The position numbers were made by a program, and so were the translations under genes. Under the pieces are notes generated by a model. The model was given only the letters and a program-made list of their open reading frames with translations. It was not told the DNA's origin and ran no database searches. Shown here piece by piece: positions 24,470-33,807 of a stretch of DNA of 64,000 nt. Source of the stretch: Ferruginibacter albus (GTDB lineage: Bacteria; Bacteroidota; Bacteroidia; Chitinophagales; Chitinophagaceae); NCBI RefSeq assembly GCF_020042285.1, contig NZ_CP083388.1:3436001-3500000 (forward strand), in the 5' to 3' direction. Numbering within the stretch: the first letter of the stretch is position 1; each line of letters begins with the position of its first letter.

Positions 24470-27088
24470 TTATAATAACGATTTTACCTTTTCAATAACC
24501 GCTTTTAAATTACTTGTATCCTGTCCCCCGGCTGTAGCTAAATTCTTTTGTCCGCCGCCACCGCCTTTAATTAAAGGAGCAATATGTTCTTTAATGATCT
24601 TGCCAGCATCTAAGTTTTTTGCAGCAACAACAACATCGCTGATACCAACCGCCACAAATGGCTTACCATCTATATTGCTGCAAAGCACCGCCACATGATC
24701 GTGTATGTGGTTTTTAAGATCGAAGCATAATTTCTTTAATGCATCAGCATTGGGCACTTCTATTATGGAGCCGATGAAGGTTACATTATTAATGATCTCA
24801 TCTTTCTGTAATAATTCATTACGAATTCCTACGAGTTGACGGGCTTCTAAATTTTCAATACGCTTTTTCAACTCTGCATTTTCCGATTGAAGATTTTCAA
24901 TTGCTTTGGAAAGCTCTTTCGGGTTTTTGAGTGTTTCTTTTATTGTATTTAATACTCCGAAAGCTGCATCAATATATTCTTCTGCTGCTTTACCACAAAC
25001 GGCTTCTACCCGGCGAACACCGGCAGCTACCGCACTTTCATGCTTGATTTTAAACAAGCCTAATTCTCCGGTGTTACCTACATGGGTACCACCGCAAAGC
25101 TCTACAGAATAAGCTGGATCAATGATCACAACACGAACCACATCCCCATATTTTTCGCCAAACAAAGCCATAGCACCGAGTTTTAATGCTTCTTCTTTTG
25201 GTAATTGTTTTATTACAACGGGAATGTTCTCTCTTATTTTTTCGTTCACTATTTTTTCTACTGCAATAATTTCTTCATCAGCCATTTTTGCAAAATGAGA
25301 AAAATCGAAACGTAGATGTTCTTCATTTACCAATGAACCTTTTTGCGCTACATGCGTACCTAATACTTTACGTAAAGCTGCATGTAATAAATGCGTAACA
25401 CTATGATGAACGGTGATTGCCTTTCTTCTGTCCACATCAACTTTAGCAATTACTTCACCGCTTAATTCCGCCGGAACGGCATCAGCAAAATGAATGAATA
25501 AGTTATTTTCTTTCTTGGTATCATTAATTATTAATGGTGAATTATTAATGATTAACTGACCTGAATCTCCCACCTGTCCACCACTCTCTGCATAAAACGG
25601 AGTTTCAGCTAATACCAATTGATACGATTCTTTACCTTTTGCTTTTATTTTCCTGTAGCGTAAAATTTTTGTTTTTGTTTCCAATGAATCATAACCAATG
25701 AATTTCGATTCACTGCCTTCATTTATGATTATCCAATCTTCTGTATCCAATGCAGATGCAGAACGTCCTCCTTCTTGTTGGCCTTTTCTTTCTTCTTCGT
25801 AACCAATCTCATCAACACCCAATCCATTTTCTGTTGCAATCAATTTTGTAAGGTCAATAGGAAAGCCATAAGTATCATGTAATTTAAAAGCACTTTTACC
25901 ATCAATTATTTTCGATGCTTTCGACGCTTCTATAACTTCCTGTATAAGCTTTAAACCTTTATCCAATGTTCTTAAAAACGCTTCTTCTTCTTCCTTAATT
26001 ACTTTGCCAACAAAATCCTGTTGTTTTATCAATTCAGGAAAAACATTTTCGAATTGCTTCGCAATAACCGGTAATATTTGAAATAACAACGGTTGCTTAT
26101 AATCCAAATAAGAATAATAATAACGCACTGCACGTCTTAAGATACGACGTATAACATAGCCTGCTCCTGTGTTTGAAGGTAGTTGTCCATCTGCAATGGT
26201 AAAAGAAATGGCACGAATATGATCTGCTAATACACGAAACGCAATGGCTTGTTTGCTGTCGCTGTAATCGTATTTTTTATTGGTAATGGTTTCTATTGCT
26301 GCGATGGTTCCGGTGAAAACATCCGTATCGTAATTGCTTTGCTTTTGTTGCAATACTCTTACCAAACGTTCAAAGCCCATCCCGGTGTCAACATGTTTTT
26401 CAGGTAGCAATTCTAAGCTTCCATCTTTTTTACGGTTGAATTGAATGAATACATTATTCCATATTTCAATTACCTGTGGGTGATCGTTATTTACCAATGT
26501 TTTTCCATCCACTTGTTTTCTTTCTTCATCCGTTCTGCAATCCACGTGTATTTCGGTGCAAGGTCCACATGGGCCGGTATCACCCATTTCCCAAAAATTA
26601 TCTTTTTTATTGCCTAATAAAATCCTGTCTTCCGGTATCCATTTCTTCCATTCGTTCCAGGCTTCTTCGTCTTTCGGTAAATTTTCTTTTGCATCCCCTT
26701 CAAAAACGGTAACGTATAAACGAGATTTGTCTAGTTTCAATACTTCTGTCAATAATTCCCAGCTCCATTCAATGGCTTCTTTTTTAAAATAATCTCCAAA
26801 GCTCCAGTTGCCCAGCATTTCAAACATGGTATGATGATACGTGTCAACACCTACTTCTTCCAGATCGTTGTGCTTACCGCTTACCCGCAAACATTTTTGT
26901 GTATCGGCAATACGGGTATTGGGGGCTTTTTTGTTGCCTAAAAAGTAATCTTTAAACTGGTTCATGCCCGCATTGGTAAACAACAAAGTAGGATCATCTT
27001 TTAAAACAATAGGAGCCGAAGGCACAATGGCATGTCCTTTTGATTTAAAAAAATCGAGAAACTGTTGTCGTATTGCGGCGCTCGTCAT
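24470..27088 (-). CDS. alaS: Alanyl-tRNA synthetase
   Basis: Class II aminoacyl-tRNA synthetase with an editing domain. N-terminal catalytic domain: IRQQFLDFFKSKGH, LLFTNAGMNQFK and VDTGMGFERL. The editing domain carries HSVTHLLHAALR, and the zinc site is at CGGTH. The C-terminal region is a coiled, Gly-containing domain with IKGGGGGQ. About 872 residues from the ATG at 27088; ATGs at 27091 and 27097 are close alternatives. The gene is bracketed by inverted copies of the family 1 palindrome. Confidence 0.96.
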   Translation of the reverse strand: MTSAAIRQQFLDFFKSKGHAIVPSAPIVLKDDPTLLFTNAGMNQFKDYFLGNKKAPNTRIADTQKCLRVSGKHNDLEEVGVDTYHHTMFEMLGNWSFGDYFKKEAIEWSWELLTEVLKLDKSRLYVTVFEGDAKENLPKDEEAWNEWKKWIPEDRILLGNKKDNFWEMGDTGPCGPCTEIHVDCRTDEERKQVDGKTLVNNDHPQVIEIWNNVFIQFNRKKDGSLELLPEKHVDTGMGFERLVRVLQQKQSNYDTDVFTGTIAAIETITNKKYDYSDSKQAIAFRVLADHIRAISFTIADGQLPSNTGAGYVIRRILRRAVRYYYSYLDYKQPLLFQILPVIAKQFENVFPELIKQQDFVGKVIKEEEEAFLRTLDKGLKLIQEVIEASKASKIIDGKSAFKLHDTYGFPIDLTKLIATENGLGVDEIGYEEERKGQQEGGRSASALDTEDWIIINEGSESKFIGYDSLETKTKILRYRKIKAKGKESYQLVLAETPFYAESGGQVGDSGQLIINNSPLIINDTKKENNLFIHFADAVPAELSGEVIAKVDVDRRKAITVHHSVTHLLHAALRKVLGTHVAQKGSLVNEEHLRFDFSHFAKMADEEIIAVEKIVNEKIRENIPVVIKQLPKEEALKLGAMALFGEKYGDVVRVVIIDPAYSVELCGGTHVGNTGELGLFKIKHESAVAAGVRRVEAVCGKAAEEYIDAAFGVLNTIKETLKNPKELSKAIENLQSENAELKKRIENLEARQLVGIRNELLQKDEIINNVTFIGSIIEVPNADALKKLCFDLKNHIHDHVAVLCSNIDGKPFVAVGISDVVVAAKNLDAGKIIKEHIAPLIKGGGGGQKNLATAGGQDTSNLKAVIEKVKSLL

Positions 27089-27163
27089 CATAGCCATTCC
27101 TGTTTTTAGGTTGATTTTTGCGTTTTAAGAGTCTATATTTGTAACCTTTTTTAAGGGTGGGTG

Positions 27164-27171
27164 CAAAAGTA
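27164..27171 (-). promoter_or_regulatory. -7 promoter element of alaS
   Basis: Reads TACTTTTG on the minus strand, about 75 bp before the alaS ATG and just inside the family 1 palindrome copy C. Confidence 0.5.
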
Positions 27172-27202
27172 ATTCTTTTATTGTTTGTGTGAATGAGGAA
27201 GG

Positions 27203-27286
27203 TTTCACACAAAGCGCACAAAGAAAACGACGAAACAACGATGATAACTTTGTGTACTTTGCATTCTTTGTTCCGTTGTGTGAAAT
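27203..27286. repeat. Intergenic palindrome, family 1 copy C (inverted relative to B)
   Basis: TTTCACACAAAGCGCACAAAG on the left; the right end, GTTCCGTTGTGTGAAAT, reads on the minus strand as TTTCACACAACGGAACAAAG, nearly identical to the left end of copy B. It lies between the alaS and M23 gene starts. Confidence 0.8.
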
Positions 27287-27329
27287 TTTCGCTTAAAAAA
27301 CTAATCTTATCCAATGAAGACCATCTTGC

Positions 27330-28301
27330 ATGAAAAAAATAAAATATTACTATAACACCAATACGCTTCGATACGAAAAGCTGGTAACGCCTTTGCGGGT
27401 AAAGCTGTTGCGTGTGTTTGGTTTTTTTTCTGCATTGATCGTTAGCTGTGCCATTGTGATCTTTTTATACACCAAATTCTTCCCGAATCCTTCTGATATT
27501 GAACTGCATCACCGCTATGATAATCTGAAAGATGATTATACAGCGCTAAATGACCGTGTACAGCAGCTTCAACAGCAAATGGCGGAGCTGGAGCAGCGTG
27601 ACAACAAAGTATATCGCTCCATTTTTGAAGCCACGCCACTACCGGATAGCGCAAGAGCCAAACTAATCGAAAAGAAAAAAGAAATTGAGAAAGTACAGGT
27701 AATGGCGGATGATGCACTGGGAACCGATATTGCCAAGACATTGAACAATTTGGCTGCACGTATTGCCTTTCAGCAAGACAGCTATACTGATATTGAAAAA
27801 TTAATTAACAACCAGGGAGATAAACTGGCTTGTATCCCGGCAATACAACCGGTGAGCAATAAAGACCTTACCCGTATCGGCAGCGGTTTCGGTATGCGCA
27901 TCCATCCCATTTATGGAATTGCAAAAATGCACTATGGCATCGATTTTACTTCGCCGCAAGGAACACCAATTTATGCTACCGGCAACGGTACAGTGATAAC
28001 TGCCGGCGAAGGAACAGGTACAGGAAACCATGTGATCATTAATCATGGGTATGGGTATCAAACAGTTTATATGCACATGGTGCGCATTAAAGTTCATGTG
28101 GGACAAAGGGTAAAACGAGGCGAAGTAATTGGCTGGGTAGGCAGCACAGGTGCCAGTACCGGACCTCATTGCCATTACGAAGTACATATTGATGGAACTC
28201 CTGTTGACCCTGTTTACTTTTTCTATAATGATCTGAGCGCAGAACAATACGATCGTTTGCTGAAGATCGCTGCAACAGGCAGTGCAAAAAGCTTTGACTA
28301 G
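27330..28301 (+). CDS. Membrane-anchored M23-family metallopeptidase
   Basis: One transmembrane helix (about 28-49), a coiled-coil (about 55-125) rich in Gln and Glu, and a C-terminal LytM/M23 domain. Zinc ligands: His201 and Asp205 in HYGID, and His280/His282 in HCH. The catalytic set is complete, so it probably cuts peptidoglycan cross-links in the periplasm, or acts in cell division or shape like NlpD/MepM types. 323 residues. The 220 bp after it contain no recognisable element. Confidence 0.9.
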   Translation: MKKIKYYYNTNTLRYEKLVTPLRVKLLRVFGFFSALIVSCAIVIFLYTKFFPNPSDIELHHRYDNLKDDYTALNDRVQQLQQQMAELEQRDNKVYRSIFEATPLPDSARAKLIEKKKEIEKVQVMADDALGTDIAKTLNNLAARIAFQQDSYTDIEKLINNQGDKLACIPAIQPVSNKDLTRIGSGFGMRIHPIYGIAKMHYGIDFTSPQGTPIYATGNGTVITAGEGTGTGNHVIINHGYGYQTVYMHMVRIKVHVGQRVKRGEVIGWVGSTGASTGPHCHYEVHIDGTPVDPVYFFYNDLSAEQYDRLLKIAATGSAKSFD

Positions 28302-28525
28302 CTGCATTCTCCTAAAAGAGAAAGAAACTGAAAAATTAAAAAGGAGATCAGGTTTTTATATTTTATGTAATGAGCATTAGTTCCCTGTTTAAACATCGTT
28401 GTGTCACTCACTTCATCTGATTACTACTATTTAACTTTTATTAAACGTAGAATATAGATGCACATTGTATTCACAACTAATAAACCAATAAACAACTAAA
28501 CAAATAAACCATTAACTTTAGGGTA

Positions 28526-29077
28526 ATGCCACTTCAACAAATAGCTTTTGATTTTGATGCACCGCCGGTAGAAAAAGAACCGGAGAAAAAAGTTGTTGAC
28601 AAAAAAGTGGAAGAGGAAAAAGCAAAAGTTGAAAGCGAAAAGCCGAAGGCAGAGACCAAAAAACAGGTTGTTGTTAAACAAAAAAAATCAACAAGAGGCA
28701 GAAAGAGCTTAAAGGAAATTGCCATTACAGCCGACCTGATAGAAGTACCCGAAGATGAGATCCTGTTTCAGAAAATGTATTATTCTATTGGAGATGTAGC
28801 GAGAATGTTTAAAGTAAACCAATCGCAGATACGTTTTTGGGAAAATGAGTTTACGGTATTAAAACCAAAGAAAAATGGTAAAGGCGACCGGTTATTCAGG
28901 CCGGAGGATATTAAGAACCTGCAGATGATCCACCACCTTGTCCGTGAAAAAAAATATACAATGGAGGGCGCCAAAGATTTTTTTAAGAATAATAAAAAGG
29001 CAGAAGAAAAATTCGCAGTGATAGAATCGCTTAAAAAGATCAAAGCTTTTTTAAATGAATTAAAAGCGAACCTTTAA
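28526..29077 (+). CDS. MerR-family transcriptional regulator
   Basis: The N-terminal 60 residues are low-complexity Lys/Glu/Val repeats (KKVVDKKVEEEKAKVE-like), likely disordered. Then comes a MerR-type winged helix (about 88-155): YYSIGDVARMFKVNQSQIRFWENEF, LFRPEDIKNLQMIHHLVREK. No effector-binding domain follows, only a short helix. Short MerR proteins of this shape are conserved in Bacteroidota; targets are unknown. 183 residues. The next gene starts 23 bp downstream. Confidence 0.82.
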   Translation: MPLQQIAFDFDAPPVEKEPEKKVVDKKVEEEKAKVESEKPKAETKKQVVVKQKKSTRGRKSLKEIAITADLIEVPEDEILFQKMYYSIGDVARMFKVNQSQIRFWENEFTVLKPKKNGKGDRLFRPEDIKNLQMIHHLVREKKYTMEGAKDFFKNNKKAEEKFAVIESLKKIKAFLNELKANL

Positions 29078-29100
29078 GTGATAATAGCTGTTTTAAGCCT

Positions 29101-29619
29101 ATGAAACTTTATATAACTTTCTTTTCTTTTTTACTTCTTTCTCTTACATCTCTGGCACAGGTTCAATATGAAATAAGTAAAGACCCCAAACATCCTGAAG
29201 TAAAAGTTTTAAAAGGAATCATCAGCAGATCAATTATTGAAAACGATACTTCTTTTCAGTGGTATGCTCCGAATAAGAATTTGTATACACCTGATGCTGC
29301 TGTTGTTGACGCTTTTAAACGTTCAAAAGACAGCCTCTCTTTTGTAGTGTTTGGTGGAACCTGGTGCGAAGACACGCAGTTTCTATTACCGAAATTCTTT
29401 AAGCTGTTAGAACTAAGCGGCATGCGAGATTCGTCTGTTAGCTTGTTTGGTGTTGACAGAAATAAACAAACTTTGGGCAATATCGCTGCTGCCTTTAATA
29501 TTACCAACGTTCCTACATTTATTGTTATGAAAAACGGAAAAGAAATTGGTCGATTAGTGGAGTATGGAAAGACGGGTAAGTGGGATAAAGAGTTGGCAGA
29601 TATTATTAGTGCGAATTGA
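29101..29619 (+). CDS. Exported thioredoxin-like protein with a single active-site Cys
   Basis: Signal peptide (MKLYITFFSFLLLSLTSLAQ), then a thioredoxin fold with FGGTWCEDTQF: Cys89 is present but the second cysteine of C-x-x-C is Thr92. A cis-Pro motif NVPTFIV follows. Loss of the resolving cysteine argues against classic dithiol oxidoreductase chemistry; a monothiol or binding role is possible. 172 residues. Confidence 0.8.
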   Translation: MKLYITFFSFLLLSLTSLAQVQYEISKDPKHPEVKVLKGIISRSIIENDTSFQWYAPNKNLYTPDAAVVDAFKRSKDSLSFVVFGGTWCEDTQFLLPKFFKLLELSGMRDSSVSLFGVDRNKQTLGNIAAAFNITNVPTFIVMKNGKEIGRLVEYGKTGKWDKELADIISAN

Positions 29620-29716
29620 TTTCACGCAAAGATGCGAAGGAAATAAGACGAAAAGTTTTGTTTCTCACAGAGGCAAGGATATTTTGAATACGGCATTCTT
29701 TGTGCACTCTGTGAGA
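29620..29716. repeat. Intergenic palindrome, diverged family 1 copy D
   Basis: Starts TTTCACGCAAAG. An inner pair TCTCACAGAG and CTCTGTGAGA forms the strongest arms. It retains the CATTCTTTGTGCAC block seen in other copies. It lies between convergent genes and could act as a terminator hairpin. Confidence 0.55.
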
Positions 29717-29718
29717 CA

Positions 29719-30819
29719 CTACTCTTCTTTATTCTCGTTGCTTATTATAATAGTACTTGTTTCTCCGGCTAACTGAATTGAATTTTCCTCTATCAGTTTT
29801 TTAATAGAAAAATTTATTTGTTGTTTGAATGTATCCACCTCTTCCTGCGTAAAGGTTTCAGTAAAATATTCTACACTTATCAATAAAGCAACCTTGCTCA
29901 ATTCTTTAAAATATACAGTGGAGGAAATGATTTGAGCCCCATTAGATGCCAATAGCTTTTTTATAGCATCAATAAATGTTTGTGCTGTAACGGAATGAGT
30001 GGTTGGAGAGAGCTCAATATTTATCAGTGTCCTTCGCTGTGTGCGCATGCTTTGGTTATCTACCACCGAATCCACCATTTGTTTGTTAGGAACGGTTACC
30101 AAAGTTTTATCAGCAGTACGGATACGGGTGCTACGCAAACCTATCTTTTCTACCTTGCCTGTTATGTTATTAATTTTCACTACATCATCTGTAAAAAAAG
30201 GTTTATCAAAAAAGATGATGAAAGATGCTATTAAGTTCTCTAAACTTTCTTTGGCAGCCAATGCCAATGCAGCGCCGACAATACTTAACCCCGTTAATAA
30301 ATTTCCAATGTGCTGGTTAAAACAGGCTTTTATGATCAATAAAATCCCAACAATCCCGATGATAACTTTTAAAAAATCCCTGAAGAAAATGATCAACTGG
30401 TTGTCTTTAACATCCGAGGCATGATGCGCCTGTTCTTTTAATGCTAATGCAACAAAATCTATCAATCGCAATAACAACCAGATAAATGCTACGATAATAA
30501 TAGCAGTTCCGGTTCTTGTTATAATATCCTTAATAGAATGCCCATATATTTCATAATTGAGTTCAACAGGAAATTTTAATTTGTCTAAAGAGAAAACAGT
30601 AATGGCAATTACCAGTACCATTTCAATGGGAGCTATCACCAGGTCGATGAACGCTTTGCCATTTAATGTTTTCCAAATACGTTTGGATAATTTTAAAACA
30701 ATAGAGGCAATATAGCGGGATATAATTCTTTTAAGAACAATGGCAGCGAGGATAGTGCCGCCTACCATTAGGTAGGCTTTTATGGTATTGTCGAGATATA
30801 CATGATTTAATAACTCCAT
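29719..30819 (-). CDS. Small-conductance mechanosensitive channel (MscS family)
   Basis: Five hydrophobic helices in the N-terminal half, with a pore-lining helix containing GLSIVGAALALAAKESLENLIASF, then the MscS beta domain (VVKINNITGKVEKIGLRSTRIRT and LVTVPNKQMVD). It releases solutes under hypo-osmotic stress. About 366 residues from the ATG at 30819; the frame opens at a TTG at 30825 that lies inside the promoter box. Last gene of the leftward run from rsfS, but with its own promoter. Confidence 0.9.
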   Translation of the reverse strand: MELLNHVYLDNTIKAYLMVGGTILAAIVLKRIISRYIASIVLKLSKRIWKTLNGKAFIDLVIAPIEMVLVIAITVFSLDKLKFPVELNYEIYGHSIKDIITRTGTAIIIVAFIWLLLRLIDFVALALKEQAHHASDVKDNQLIIFFRDFLKVIIGIVGILLIIKACFNQHIGNLLTGLSIVGAALALAAKESLENLIASFIIFFDKPFFTDDVVKINNITGKVEKIGLRSTRIRTADKTLVTVPNKQMVDSVVDNQSMRTQRRTLINIELSPTTHSVTAQTFIDAIKKLLASNGAQIISSTVYFKELSKVALLISVEYFTETFTQEEVDTFKQQINFSIKKLIEENSIQLAGETSTIIISNENKEE

Positions 30820-30822
30820 AGC

Positions 30823-30830
30823 CAAAGTTA
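30823..30830 (-). promoter_or_regulatory. -7 promoter element of mscS
   Basis: Reads TAACTTTG on the minus strand and ends 3 bp before the ATG at 30819, the tightest case in the window. Confidence 0.58.
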
Positions 30831-30838
30831 CTGTAACA

Positions 30839-31651
30839 CTATTTTACAGAGAAAACATAAATTCCGTCTTGCTTTAAAACGTAGATCTTATTTATGCCTG
30901 CTTCTATCTGCAATGCATTATTAAAGCTCTCAGGCAGTGCATATTCTTTCAAATTTAATGAGCCCAATTGGTATTCATATACTTTAGTATCGGTAAACCC
31001 ATAAATGCTTGTTTTCACCACGTCTATGTTTTTCCAATGCAAAAAAGAAAGCTTGTTCTTAAGCGAGCCATAGTAATCAAAAATATAAATGCCTTTATTG
31101 GGATCGTATAAATAAACAAAACCATCCCGGTCAATGATCTGCGTAGGTGAAGGAATAGAGTCAAACAATAAACGGAAATCGACTGTTTCTGAAATCACAT
31201 TACCATCACCATCCATTTTTTTCAGTTTACTATCTCCCTCATCAAACAGCCATATATTATTGTCATAAGAAGTAGCAATGCTGTTTACATTAAACACGCC
31301 TTGCTTACGCAGGTTGATCGTATTGAGCGTATTTAAAAACCGATCTAAAACCAGCACTGAAGCAAAGTTTTTATAGAACAATAATAACTTTAAGGAATTG
31401 GATGCATCAATAGAAGATAGCTGCCCATGTCTTCTTACTTCATTAAACACACCAACAGAATCGCCGCTGCTGTTTATTTTAATAAGCTGATTGGAATTTG
31501 TAAGCGCATAAATATTGTCCAAATTATCAACGGTAAAATAGCTATAATCGCCGGGTATGGTTTTTACAAATTTAAATGAAGAATCATTCTGCGCTTTTGA
31601 TAGCAGGGGTAAAAAAAAGAAAACAAATAATATTTTTTTTAGGTGATTCAC
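30839..31651 (-). CDS. Exported beta-propeller-like protein of unknown function
   Basis: Signal peptide ([18 protein letters not shown]) and then a series of about six blades with the recurrent pattern of hydrophobic strand, D-x-x-D/N-x-I/V-Y/W and turn (for example [32 protein letters not shown]). This suggests an NHL-like or 6-bladed propeller. No enzyme motif is recognised. The start is GTG at 31651 overlapping the lpxH TGA stop (GTGA), a translational-coupling arrangement, so it may work in the outer membrane or lipid A pathway (inference). Confidence 0.72.
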   Translation of the reverse strand: MNHLKKILFVFFFLPLLSKAQNDSSFKFVKTIPGDYSYFTVDNLDNIYALTNSNQLIKINSSGDSVGVFNEVRRHGQLSSIDASNSLKLLLFYKNFASVLVLDRFLNTLNTINLRKQGVFNVNSIATSYDNNIWLFDEGDSKLKKMDGDGNVISETVDFRLLFDSIPSPTQIIDRDGFVYLYDPNKGIYIFDYYGSLKNKLSFLHWKNIDVVKTSIYGFTDTKVYEYQLGSLNLKEYALPESFNNALQIEAGINKIYVLKQDGIYVFSVK

Positions 31652-32400
31652 TTTTTATAATATTTCAATTCAGTTGTATTGCCATCAAAAACTGCATAAG
31701 AGTCGTACCTGATCCAATCTCCTAAATTAATATAGCGGCTGTTATCGGGCAATGCAAAATCGATAGGTAAATGCCGATGCCCGAAAATAAAATAATCAAA
31801 ATGTTCCTTTTGCAAGATCTCTTTACAATAGATGATCAACCATTCTTTGTCTTCTCCGTAAAATTTTTCTGCTTCAGCTGCGCCGGCCTCACGACTTCTA
31901 TTGGATGAATAATTAGCAATCCCCATTCCTATCTGTGGCGGTAATATGCCAAACAGCCATTGGCAAATTTTATTTCTAAAGATCTTCTTTAAAAATTTAT
32001 AGCCGTGATCGCCGGGACCTAGCCCATCGCCATGCCCTACATAAAATTTTTTATTGTTGAACTCAAACGTCTTAGGCTCAAAGTAAACAGGAATGTTTAA
32101 TTCTTTTTGAAAATAATCTGTCATCCACATATCGTGATTACCCACAAAAAAATGAACAGGAATACCGCTATCAGTGATCTCTGCAAGCTTACCTAAAATA
32201 CGAACGAATCCTTTAGGAACTACTTTTTTATACTCATACCAGAAATCGAACAGATCGCCAACAATGAATATTGCTGCGGCATCTTTTTTTATTTCATCCA
32301 AAAAATCAACGATCTTTTTTTCACGTTGCAAACTTGAAGCTGCATCGGGAGCGCCGAGGTGAAAATCGGAGAGAAAGTATATTTTTTTGTTGCCATTCAT
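31648..32400 (-). CDS. lpxH: UDP-2,3-diacylglucosamine diphosphatase
   Basis: Calcineurin-like metallophosphoesterase that makes lipid X in lipid A synthesis. Motifs: FLSDFHLG (N-terminal), [25 protein letters not shown] and the C-terminal FGHRHLP. The FDFW signature after the second motif separates LpxH from other phosphoesterases. 250 residues. It abuts the RlaP-like gene with no spacer and overlaps the propeller gene. Confidence 0.9.
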   Translation of the reverse strand: MNGNKKIYFLSDFHLGAPDAASSLQREKKIVDFLDEIKKDAAAIFIVGDLFDFWYEYKKVVPKGFVRILGKLAEITDSGIPVHFFVGNHDMWMTDYFQKELNIPVYFEPKTFEFNNKKFYVGHGDGLGPGDHGYKFLKKIFRNKICQWLFGILPPQIGMGIANYSSNRSREAGAAEAEKFYGEDKEWLIIYCKEILQKEHFDYFIFGHRHLPIDFALPDNSRYINLGDWIRYDSYAVFDGNTTELKYYKK

Positions 32401-33171
32401 TTATGACCATGCTTGTTTTAAAACACTTCTAAATAGAAGATTTAATTCATAATTAGAAATTTTTGGTTCAAAACTAAACTCTTTAAGATATTTAGAAAAA
32501 TAATCAATCCTATCAACTATATAATTATTAAGGATCTCTATTTTAGGTTCTTTATCTAATTCTTCTCCCTCTTTTTTTCGTGACAAAAGTTGATTAATAG
32601 CATTTTTCAACTCCCCATTTTCTACAACATTATTCAAATTAATTTCAAACTCCATAGGAGGCATTTTCTCATTTTTCTCTACCCATGCACAAGCTAATAA
32701 AGGACGTAAGACATAAAAATACTTCTTCACCTTCACCATGTCCTGTTGTAAATAATCTTTATAATTATTAACTGCCATACTCAAATAATGATACATGCAC
32801 GACTTAGGGTTAAAATAAGTGCTACTTAAAGTTCTTGCTTGTTCAACAAAAGATGTTTGCTGATAATAGACAATTGGGCTAATTAGCCATTCAAATAAAG
32901 GAGGATTTGATTTTCGAAAAAGCTTTAAAGCTTTACGAAGTTCCCAGCCTGACAAATCAATATCATTAGGTAATATAAACTCTATATTTTCCTTTCTCTC
33001 ATCTATAGATAAATACCAGTCTTGCACATGAACATAAATAAACCGAACATCCCAATCACTATCTTTCGATGCAAATCCCCAAGCTCTACTTCCAGATTCC
33101 ACTGCATATAAAATTTTAATGGAATGTTTAACCTCAAGCTTTTTTAATTCTTCTATAATTTCATCATGCAT
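32401..33171 (-). CDS. Nucleotidyltransferase-fold protein (RlaP/PF10127 type)
   Basis: The N-terminal polymerase-beta-like motif is SGSRAWGFASKDSDWDVRFIY (residues 27-47), with the G-S and D-x-D metal ligands, typical of RlaP proteins found near RNA repair or tRNA-ligase genes. The C-terminal two thirds are helical and carry a conserved YFNPKSCMYHYLS segment. Function here is not known; no RNA ligase is adjacent. The gene looks more AT-rich than its neighbours and sits flush between lutC and lpxH. Confidence 0.78.
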   Translation of the reverse strand: MHDEIIEELKKLEVKHSIKILYAVESGSRAWGFASKDSDWDVRFIYVHVQDWYLSIDERKENIEFILPNDIDLSGWELRKALKLFRKSNPPLFEWLISPIVYYQQTSFVEQARTLSSTYFNPKSCMYHYLSMAVNNYKDYLQQDMVKVKKYFYVLRPLLACAWVEKNEKMPPMEFEINLNNVVENGELKNAINQLLSRKKEGEELDKEPKIEILNNYIVDRIDYFSKYLKEFSFEPKISNYELNLLFRSVLKQAWS

Positions 33172-33176
33172 AATAT

Positions 33177-33797
33177 TTATGAAGATTTATCTATCAAAAA
33201 CAAATAAACCTCTTTTGGCCCGTGTACGCCAACTACCAATGTTTTTTCAATATCAGCAGTTCGGCTTGGCCCGGTTGCAAAAGTTATTAATGAAGGAATA
33301 TTGTTTTGATATTTTTCTTTCAATAATTGCAATGCTTCTTTAATATCGTACACTAACTGATCAGTATATGCAATGCAAATATGTACAGGCGCATAAACAC
33401 TGGTTGTTCTTCCGCTTTGTTGTGCTGCACTCATTACAATAGAACCTGTTCTTGCAACTAAAAATTCACAACCGGTAACAGCAGCATCACTGCTTTCCAG
33501 GTTAATGGTATTACTGAAGGCATCGTTCCATTTATCCTCGTTGCAGTAGATTTTTGTCCATTGTTTTTCAGCAATTAATTGTTGCAGCTGTTCCTGCATA
33601 TCTTTTTCATCTATGCAAAAAGCAAATCTTCCTTGCAGCTTGGTAAACTCCTGCGCAAATGTAATTTCCAGTTCATCTGCTGCAGGTTGAAAAACAGAAT
33701 TATTCCCTTCGCTATCTATAAAAGGTAAAGGCGCCGGGTTACTCAGCGCCTTTCTTATTTTTTTTAAAATATTTTCTTTAGCAGGAGAAACTGTCAT
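33177..33797 (-). CDS. lutC: LutC/YkgG-type LUD-domain protein
   Basis: 206 residues; the LUD domain includes AAVTGCEFLVARTGSIVMSA and FATGPSRTADIEKTLVVGVHGPKEV, the hallmark C-terminal block of LutC. It is part of the L-lactate oxidation complex LutABC. lutB lies about 4 kb away on the other strand, and lutA is not in the window. Starts 10 bp after ftsH. Confidence 0.85.
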   Translation of the reverse strand: MTVSPAKENILKKIRKALSNPAPLPFIDSEGNNSVFQPAADELEITFAQEFTKLQGRFAFCIDEKDMQEQLQQLIAEKQWTKIYCNEDKWNDAFSNTINLESSDAAVTGCEFLVARTGSIVMSAAQQSGRTTSVYAPVHICIAYTDQLVYDIKEALQLLKEKYQNNIPSLITFATGPSRTADIEKTLVVGVHGPKEVYLFLIDKSS

Positions 33798-33807
33798 GCT
33801 TTATATT

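Noticed and set aside
24411..24698. Plus-strand ORF across the alaS end
   Set aside because: It runs through repeat copy B and antisense to alaS, and is a shadow frame.
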